From Arthrobacter sp. MSA 4-2 (lineage in GTDB: Bacteria; Actinomycetota; Actinomycetes; Actinomycetales; Micrococcaceae), in contig NZ_JAEKGC010000001.1 of NCBI RefSeq assembly GCF_016405885.1, positions 348,857 to 412,856 of the forward strand: a stretch of DNA of 64,000 nt. The letters run 5' to 3'. Made by a program: the position numbers and the translations under genes. Under the pieces are notes generated by a model that worked only from the letters and a program-made list of their open reading frames with translations, was not told the origin of the DNA and ran no database searches. Of this stretch, positions 58,490 through 64,000 are shown piece after piece. Position 1 is the first letter of the stretch. Each line of letters begins with the position of its first letter.

Positions 58490-59788
58490 TCAGCCCGCGT
58501 CAGCCGGGTTTCTTCCACCAAGGCGCCGCACGGCGTCGAGGAGCCGGGCGGCGGCCTCGGCGACATCCGTCTGTGCCAGGTCGACGACGACGTCGGCGTC
58601 GCCGGGCTCCTCGTAGGGGGACGAGATGCCCGTGAACTCGGGGATCAGTCCTGCGCGGGCCTTGGCGTAGAGGCCCTTGCGGTCACGCTCCTCGCACACC
58701 GCAAGCGGCGTTGACACGTGGACGAGCAGGAAGTCGCTTGAGGCCGAGGCCATGGCGCGGACTTCGCGGCGCGAGGACTCGAAGGGCGCGATGGGGGCGC
58801 ACAGCGCAATGCCGCCCGCCTCGGCAACGCGGGCGGCCACCCACCCGATGCGCCGCACATTCAGTTCCCGGTCCGCACGCGAGAAACCGAGCCCTGAGGA
58901 GAGCAGGGTCCGCACGTCGTCGCCGTCGAGGAGCTCTGTATGCCGTCCGTCCGCCCGCTGCAGGCGTTCGGCGACCTCCCGCGCCAGGGTGGACTTGCCG
59001 GAGCCTGAAAGGCCGGTGAAGAGGACGACGAGGCCCCTCGTGCGGGTGGCGCCGGCGGGGCTCCCGCGTCCGTCACTGTTTCCGGTCCCCGCCGCCGCGG
59101 GGGACCCTCCCTGGGGCCCGGGGGTGAAGTCGAGGAAGACGTCCGCCCCGAGGCGGGCCAGGAGCCGCGCGGCGTCGCCGGCGGGAACCACAAGGAGCCG
59201 GACGCGGCCGCCGGGCACGTGCGCGGCCACCGCCTCCAGCGATTCAATCAGCAGGGCCGTTCCCTCCTGCCGGGCGGTGTCGCTGTCCGCGACGGCGAGG
59301 AGGACCAGGTTCCCTCCACGGGCGCTGACGAGGGCACGGGTCAGCTGCTCCAGCGACGGGATCCCCGCGAAGGCAGCCACCACGAGGGGCGCCCGGTCCC
59401 CGCCGCGGACCTCCTGTGCGGCAAGGGGCGCGGTCAGCCGAACCCTGCGGAAGGGGCCATGCTCGGCCGGCTGGAGCGGCACAAGCGTGCCGGAGACATA
59501 GACGTCCTCCTCGACGGCGCCCGCGGCCGTTCCGTCGACGGCCAGGCGGGCCAGGGGAGTGCCGTCGGGGTCGGCCAGCAGCAGCCCGTCCCGGGCGAGC
59601 GCTGCCCGCGCGGTCGCGGCAGGAACCCGCAGCGTCGGTTCCGCCGGCCAGGAAGCCGGTTTCCGGCCGGGAAGGCAGTATCCGCCGGCAGGGGCGTACA
59701 GCCCGCCGAGAAGGAGCTCAAGCAGGTCGAGGCTGTGCCCGCGCAGCTGGAGCACGGGGTGGTGGAGCACCTCCTGCCAGGAGGTCAT
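58490..59788 (-). CDS. cysC: APS kinase (CysC) with degenerate ATP-sulfurylase-like N-terminus
   Basis: A protein of 432 residues from the ATG at 59788 (ATG at 59818 also in frame). Residues ~1-230 look like the PUA and part of the catalytic region of ATP sulfurylases (LDLLELLLGGLYAPAGGYCL, LLLADPDGTPLARLAVDG) but the QxRNxxH ATP-binding motif is absent. The C-terminal APS kinase is intact: VVLFTGLSGSGKSTLAREVA (P-loop, ~257), LLDGDDVRTLLSSGLGFSRA, DRELNVRRIGWVA, ERDRKGLYAKARAG. It phosphorylates APS to PAPS. Convergent with cysN with two bases between; same strand as the sulfotransferase. Confidence 0.88.
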   Translation of the reverse strand: MTSWQEVLHHPVLQLRGHSLDLLELLLGGLYAPAGGYCLPGRKPASWPAEPTLRVPAATARAALARDGLLLADPDGTPLARLAVDGTAAGAVEEDVYVSGTLVPLQPAEHGPFRRVRLTAPLAAQEVRGGDRAPLVVAAFAGIPSLEQLTRALVSARGGNLVLLAVADSDTARQEGTALLIESLEAVAAHVPGGRVRLLVVPAGDAARLLARLGADVFLDFTPGPQGGSPAAAGTGNSDGRGSPAGATRTRGLVVLFTGLSGSGKSTLAREVAERLQRADGRHTELLDGDDVRTLLSSGLGFSRADRELNVRRIGWVAARVAEAGGIALCAPIAPFESSRREVRAMASASSDFLLVHVSTPLAVCEERDRKGLYAKARAGLIPEFTGISSPYEEPGDADVVVDLAQTDVAEAAARLLDAVRRLGGRNPADAG

Positions 59789-59839
59789 GGACGCCGTCTC
59801 CGGCCGGGAGCGGGGCATCCCGAGGGCACCGGGGACCCC

Positions 59840-60730
59840 TCAGGTCCAGAGGAGGGGCCGGCCGAGATAGTCGGCAAGGTCCTGGTTGGGGCGGATGTAG
59901 AAATCCTCGAGCTCCTTCCGGGCGTTGGGTGGAATCCGGGAGCGGGTGATCGCATTGAACGGCTTGGTCGAGGGAAGGGCGAAGCGGGGAAGGCCGAGGA
60001 AATCGCACACGGTGTCGAAGGTTCCCTGAACATCCGAGTACATGTCCTCGCTGCGCAGGACCAGCAGCTGGCCCTCGGGAAAGGACGCGTGCCAGTTCTG
60101 GATCTGGGGGAGGTAGAGGCCGCGGCTGCGGTAGGAGTAGAAGTCGTAGGCCGCGCTGTAGTAGGCGGGGTCCTCCAGCATGGCGTCGAGCTCACCGGCG
60201 AGCCGGTCCTCCTCGGCGGCCAGCGCCGCTTCGAACCCGAGCGGTTCCACGCCGTTGGCGGCCCGTTCCTGATGGTGGGACCAGGCGCGGTCGACGGGGT
60301 TGCGGAGCAACGCGATGGCCCGGACGTCGGGGGCCGTCGCACGGACCCGTTCGGCGATCCGGGGATCCCATTGGTAGTAGGGCGAGGCTTCACCGCTTAC
60401 CGGCCGGTGTCCCGCCGACCGGGCCACGAGCCTGCGGTAGGAGTCGGTGTGGAAATGCGAGCGGTACCAGCCCTCGCCCCGGTGGTACTCCTTGAAGAAG
60501 TAGTCGGTGCTCTTCCTGCCCCGGATCTGGGGAAAAAGCCCGAGGACGCCGGGATGCATCAGGAGGTAATTGAAGAGGGAGGTGGTTCCGCCGCGTTTGG
60601 TGCCGATGATCAGGAAATCGGGAACCGGCCGCGCCGCAGCGGTCCGCCGGCCATAGGACCGGGTGAGGGTATCGCCCACGTCCTTAAGCCATCGGGGGGA
60701 AGCGTCCTTGATGTCCGTCAGCGTGACCAC
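59840..60730 (-). CDS. PAPS-dependent sulfotransferase
   Basis: A protein of 296 residues. PDFLIIGTKRGGTTSLFNYL is the 5'-phosphosulfate-binding loop; AIALLRNPVDRAWSHHQERA holds the 3'-phosphate-binding Arg and Ser. HPGVLGLFPQIRGRKSTDYF and KPFNAITRSRIPPNARKELE are typical of the heparan-sulfate N-deacetylase/sulfotransferase-like family. No signal peptide, so it sulfates in the cytoplasm. The acceptor is probably the lipid-linked sugar made here. It sits between the flippase and cysC, all reading leftward. Confidence 0.88.
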   Translation of the reverse strand: MVTLTDIKDASPRWLKDVGDTLTRSYGRRTAAARPVPDFLIIGTKRGGTTSLFNYLLMHPGVLGLFPQIRGRKSTDYFFKEYHRGEGWYRSHFHTDSYRRLVARSAGHRPVSGEASPYYQWDPRIAERVRATAPDVRAIALLRNPVDRAWSHHQERAANGVEPLGFEAALAAEEDRLAGELDAMLEDPAYYSAAYDFYSYRSRGLYLPQIQNWHASFPEGQLLVLRSEDMYSDVQGTFDTVCDFLGLPRFALPSTKPFNAITRSRIPPNARKELEDFYIRPNQDLADYLGRPLLWT

Positions 60731-62338
60731 TTAGACTCCTTTCGTCTCGGCCGTCCGCGACCCGGCCGCCGCCGGTTTCCGGGCGGCAGGGCGCAGTCCA
60801 TCCAGTCTGAGCCTGTACCGATCGAACCAGCACCAGAGAGCGAGAATTGTCACCGTAATGAGTCCTGCCACCGCGAGCGAGGTCGTTGAGCTGCCCAGAA
60901 GCGAGAGCACGAGCAGGCTTCCGGGAACGACGCTCACCGCCGCCACCATCAGCGCGTAGGCCACCCGGACGGCGTCGAACCGGATGCCGACGAAGATGCG
61001 GGTTTCGATCGAGGCAAGCAACGCATCGAGGAACATGCTGAACGCCCACGCGGAGGCCGCGCCGAGAATGCCCCACCGGGGCACGAGGACGAGGTTCGCC
61101 GCGATGTTGACGGCAAGCACCACGGACTTGTTGAAGGCCATCCAGCCGCTTCGGCCGCTCATGGTGAGCACCGAGTCAATGTTCCCGCCGAAGAGGAAAC
61201 AGATAGCCCCGACGCAGAGGATGATCAGGGCCGTGGCGCCCTCGGAGAACCCCGGCCCGAACCAGCTCAGCACCGTGGGGGCGAAGAACATGAACAGCCC
61301 GTAAATCGGCGTTCCGAAAAGCACGATCCACGTCAGGGTCGTTGAGTAAAGGGTCTGGACAGCGTCGACCTTGCGCTCCTCGAGGAGGGCGCTGAAGCGG
61401 GGCGAGATCACCATCCGCATTGCGGTCGAGACGATCAGCCCGGCCGTGACGAACCTGCTGACCGTTCCGTAGATGCCCGCGGCGCCGGCACCGGCGATGG
61501 CGCCGACGAGGATCACGTCGAACCACACGATTGCCTGTTCGACGCCTGAGGAATACCAGCGGGGGAGGGCGAACCGCCGCACCCCCGTGGAGACCTTCGG
61601 CGAGGGGCGCCAGCGGCCGCTTACCCCCGCACGCCGCTCATGCTCACGGACGCGCCCCGCGAGCACCAGCAGCGCAAGAGCCATGGCCGCCGGCAGCGGC
61701 AGGGCCCAGGCCAGGGCTCCCATTGCGGCGGAACCACCCAGCAGGACGACCGTCAGGACGGCCAGCGGCCGTGCCGCCGGAACGGCCACGGCCCCGATCA
61801 CCGTGTACGGGAGGATGCTCCCCAGCCCCCGGGTGGCGGCAAGGGCAACCATCATCACCGCCGCGAACGGCAGGAACAGGGCTATCGTCCGGACCGCTCC
61901 AACGACCTCCGGCGGCAGGTGCACGAGGTTCTCGGTCAGCGGCGGCAGGAGAAAGTAAAGCATCAGCGTCAAGGCGATGCTGACGGCGAAAGCCGGCAGG
62001 AGCAGCGCCAGAACCGCCCCGCGGATCCTCTCGGGCGCGGAGGAGGCAAGCCGAGGAAGGATCCACACGCTCGTTGTGTCCATGCCCGTCCTGGCGATGC
62101 CCAGGGCGATCGAGAACACCGCGATGGATTGAAGGACGATGCCGGCCCCATATTCACCGAAGGAGCGGCCGAGCACGAGGATAAGCAGCAGGCCCATGAC
62201 AGCGCTGGTGCCGGCCCCCAACCCGCTGATGAGTCCGCCGCGGGCCGCACGCCGGGCCTCCGACGCATGCTCCGCCTTCACGCCGCCCCCAGTCCCGGCA
62301 ACTTCGCCACCCCGTCCCCCTTCAGACCGACCGGACAA
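60731..62338 (-). CDS. Oligosaccharide flippase (Wzx/MATE-type)
   Basis: Up to 535 residues with about 14 membrane helices, for example GLISGLGAGTSAVMGLLLIL, FSIALGIARTGMDTTSVWI and AIAGAGAAGIYGTVSRFVTA. The overall pattern and length match polysaccharide-biosynthesis flippases that move undecaprenyl-linked oligosaccharides to the outer face. The TTG at 62338 gives the longest frame; the GTG at 62281 (VKAEHASEARRAARGG) with GGGGG upstream may be the real start. First gene of the leftward flippase-sulfotransferase-cysC set. No Wzy-type polymerase is seen in the window. Confidence 0.88.
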   Translation of the reverse strand: MSGRSEGGRGGEVAGTGGGVKAEHASEARRAARGGLISGLGAGTSAVMGLLLILVLGRSFGEYGAGIVLQSIAVFSIALGIARTGMDTTSVWILPRLASSAPERIRGAVLALLLPAFAVSIALTLMLYFLLPPLTENLVHLPPEVVGAVRTIALFLPFAAVMMVALAATRGLGSILPYTVIGAVAVPAARPLAVLTVVLLGGSAAMGALAWALPLPAAMALALLVLAGRVREHERRAGVSGRWRPSPKVSTGVRRFALPRWYSSGVEQAIVWFDVILVGAIAGAGAAGIYGTVSRFVTAGLIVSTAMRMVISPRFSALLEERKVDAVQTLYSTTLTWIVLFGTPIYGLFMFFAPTVLSWFGPGFSEGATALIILCVGAICFLFGGNIDSVLTMSGRSGWMAFNKSVVLAVNIAANLVLVPRWGILGAASAWAFSMFLDALLASIETRIFVGIRFDAVRVAYALMVAAVSVVPGSLLVLSLLGSSTTSLAVAGLITVTILALWCWFDRYRLRLDGLRPAARKPAAAGSRTAETKGV

Positions 62339-62480
62339 TGCACTACCACATCGCTAGGCGAATCCACCCCAGGCGGCGCCGTTTTGTACGATACTTGAGC
62401 ATAGATGGATGCCCTAGGACAAGATATTGGGTGAATCCCTCGCACTGTATCGTCTTTTCTCTTCGCCAAGGAGGCTGGCC

Positions 62481-63245
62481 ATGGCGTCATTGCAGAAACC
62501 ATCGGGTCGCTTCCGTCCGCTTCGGGTCCTGCTCCCCGTTGCCGGTGTTGCGCTGTGCGCCTTCCTGATCATCTCCCCGCCGGGCGGCAGCCTCGACGCT
62601 GCGCGCACCGCCCCCGGTGGAACCGAAAGTGAGGCACCCGGGACGGGCCCGGAGGCCACCCGGGGCGCCGGGGAGAAGGCGTCGGAAGAGGCAGCTCCGG
62701 TGAAGACAGCGCCGGCCGGGTCGAAGCCGGCCACCAAAGCACCGGCCGCCCCGGAAGCCGAAACCGGTGGCGGCGCCCCCGGCGCAGTGCCCGCACCGGC
62801 GGCCTCCGCCCGGGTTCCGGTGCCGGCGGCCGAAAAGGAGAAAGCGTCGACAGTGTCGCGGGCCTACGTCGGCAAGACGGCGTCGGTCCTCGCGGCGGCA
62901 GAGACTCCGACCGCCGATGAGCTCAAGGCGCTCGCCGTCGGACCCGCGCAGGGAGCGATCCTCGCCCAGGCGGCCGAATTCGAGAGCAACAACTGGCGCC
63001 AGGAGGGCGTGCCCACCATCGCCGGGCTCGAGATTGTCGCCTACGACGGAGCGGCCACCCCGGCGAGGATGACAGTGAATGCGTGCATCGATTCCTCGAA
63101 GGTTCGGGTTGTGACGGACGAAGGGGTGGTGCTGAGGGAGGGCTCGGCCCGCAGCCGGTCGCTGAACGTCCTGTCCCTGGTGCGCGGTGACGGCGGCACC
63201 TGGCTGGTCGAGGAGATCAGCTTCCCGGACGACCCCAGCTGCTGA
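62481..63245 (+). CDS. Exported or anchored protein with NTF2-like C-terminal domain
   Basis: A protein of 254 residues from the ATG at 62481 with AGGAGG 8-13 bases upstream. N-terminal membrane segment (VLLPVAGVALCAFLIISPP), a Pro/Ala/Glu-rich linker (~40-140), then a compact domain with QEGVPTIAGLEIVAYDGAAT, ARMTVNACIDSSKVRVV and GGTWLVEEISFPDDPSC. The last part resembles the NTF2/SnoaL-like domain of small actinobacterial lipoproteins; the two Cys may form a disulfide outside the cell. Function unknown. Divergent from the flippase, whose start is 142 bases away. Confidence 0.7.
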   Translation: MASLQKPSGRFRPLRVLLPVAGVALCAFLIISPPGGSLDAARTAPGGTESEAPGTGPEATRGAGEKASEEAAPVKTAPAGSKPATKAPAAPEAETGGGAPGAVPAPAASARVPVPAAEKEKASTVSRAYVGKTASVLAAAETPTADELKALAVGPAQGAILAQAAEFESNNWRQEGVPTIAGLEIVAYDGAATPARMTVNACIDSSKVRVVTDEGVVLREGSARSRSLNVLSLVRGDGGTWLVEEISFPDDPSC

Positions 63246-63383
63246 TCCGGCCACCTGCCCGGGCCGCCGGGGCGGCCGACGCCGGGCCGCCGGGATCCGG
63301 GAGCCCGTTCCCCGCCGGGTCAGCCACGCCTCCCCGCAGGGCCTTGGCCACGGGGCAGGGCACTGGGCCACAGGCTTACGGCC

Positions 63384-64000
63384 CTAGTTCGTGATTGTCG
63401 CCTTCGCCGTCAGGTCCATGCTCATGTCCCGGGTGGCCCGGTAGTTGATGTGGGTTTCGACCGCCACCGTGTTCACCCCGTCGACCAGCAGGGCTACCGG
63501 GACGTCGATGACGAACGGTGTCGTGTTGGCCGTCGAGGTGCTGACAGAGCTCGATGCATAGGTGCCATGGGAGATGGTGCCGGTGGGCAGGTTCTTCCGG
63601 CCGACCTCGGTCCCGTTGACGTAGACCACCACACCGTCGTCGGCGACAGTCTGCAGGGTGAGTTTCGTCACCGAGGCCGCTGAGGGAACGGAGAACTGCC
63701 GCAGGAAGTAGGCCGTCACTGGCCTGTCGGTTGTTGAGTCGGGGGTGAAGTCGACGTCGGTCCCCAGGCCCGTCGACCCGAAGCCCAGCACCGCGGGCCC
63801 CGACTTCCAGGCGGCGGCGTCGAATCCTTTGGCCTTCCAGGACGTCGGCGGAGCTGTTGCTTCATAGCGCCAGCTCCAGGGCGACTTCGCCGCGATCAGC
63901 ACCGATTCCTGGCCCGCCGCCGCGCTGACGGTGACCGGGGCGGACTTGACGCCGGTGGCTCCCTTGTCGTCGGTGACCGTCAGTTTCACCGTGTAGGTTC
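63384..64000 (-). CDS. C-terminal part of a secreted PKD-domain protein, 5' end outside the window
   Basis: The frame is open to the right edge. It begins with the end of a PKD repeat (TYTVKLTVTDDKGATGVKSA), then a ~180-residue beta-sandwich domain (SWRYEATAPPTSWKAKGFDA, LQTVADDGVVVYVNGTEVGR, YRATRDMSMDLTAKATITN) of the kind found C-terminal to exported phosphoesterases and adhesins. It is likely a large extracellular protein; the catalytic part, if any, is not visible. Confidence 0.75.
   Translation of the reverse strand, partial: TYTVKLTVTDDKGATGVKSAPVTVSAAAGQESVLIAAKSPWSWRYEATAPPTSWKAKGFDAAAWKSGPAVLGFGSTGLGTDVDFTPDSTTDRPVTAYFLRQFSVPSAASVTKLTLQTVADDGVVVYVNGTEVGRKNLPTGTISHGTYASSSVSTSTANTTPFVIDVPVALLVDGVNTVAVETHINYRATRDMSMDLTAKATITN

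Overview
The window is very GC-rich, with strong G/C preference at third codon positions, frequent GTG and TTG starts and apparently leaderless genes. Together with an RpfB-type resuscitation factor, a Pmt-type protein mannosyltransferase and IniB/dynamin genes, this points to an actinobacterium. Gene order and protein flavour fit the Micrococcaceae (Arthrobacter and relatives); the genus is inference. The backbone follows a gene order familiar from actinobacteria such as Mycobacterium: pmt, rsmI, tatD, rpfB, rsmA, ispE, ABC-F, tRNA-Gln, glmU, prs, rplY, pth.

Layout. 1-6.2 kb: end of an L,D-transpeptidase, divergent RDD and SpoIIM-like membrane proteins, a DUF1461 membrane protein, a VOC protein followed by a truncated VOC remnant, and a translationally coupled molybdopterin oxidoreductase / flavin reductase / DUF6510 operon. 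6.5-13.5 kb: phosphoribosyltransferase, Pmt, CDF metal exporter, a winged-helix plus X25-like protein, rsmI, succinate-semialdehyde dehydrogenase. 13.5-18.5 kb: TgpA-like transglutaminase, DUF58 and MoxR operon. 18.7-25.1 kb: tatD, rpfB, rsmA, ispE, ABC-F ATPase. 35.9-39.3 kb: TetR regulator, tRNA-Gln(TTG), glmU, prs. 46.6-47.8 kb: rplY, pth.

Three accessory blocks interrupt this backbone. Block 1 (25.2-35.6 kb) resembles the mycobacterial iniBAC locus: a membrane-anchored Hsp70-like ATPase, a large STAND/LuxR regulator (comparable to the one beside mycobacterial iniB), an IniB-type protein with a very acidic repeat tail, two coupled dynamin-like GTPases, and a small convergent membrane protein. 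Block 2 (39.4-46.3 kb) has two coupled STAND/LuxR regulators and an Alg14/Alg13-like glycosyltransferase. Block 3 (47.8-64 kb) has two more STAND/LuxR regulators, an undecaprenyl-phosphate sugar transferase, CysQ-, CysD- and CysN-like proteins, a CysC-type APS kinase, a sulfotransferase, a flippase, and two exported or anchored proteins. Blocks 2 and 3 read together as a locus for making, sulfating and exporting a surface polysaccharide: the Cys proteins make and recycle the sulfate donor PAPS and the sulfotransferase uses it.

The least expected signals are non-coding. Four promoters in blocks 2 and 3 share an ACTYGTG-like box placed 20-21 bases before a TAGnnT -10 hexamer, and two of them share the first ~50 transcribed bases. 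The leaders of the glycosyltransferase and sugar-transferase genes carry the same two-stem RNA with a GAGACC loop and a following TCCCCAG strand. Its inner stem has three compensatory base-pair changes, and in one case it is followed by a strong intrinsic terminator. This is a candidate undescribed cis-regulatory RNA controlling polysaccharide synthesis.
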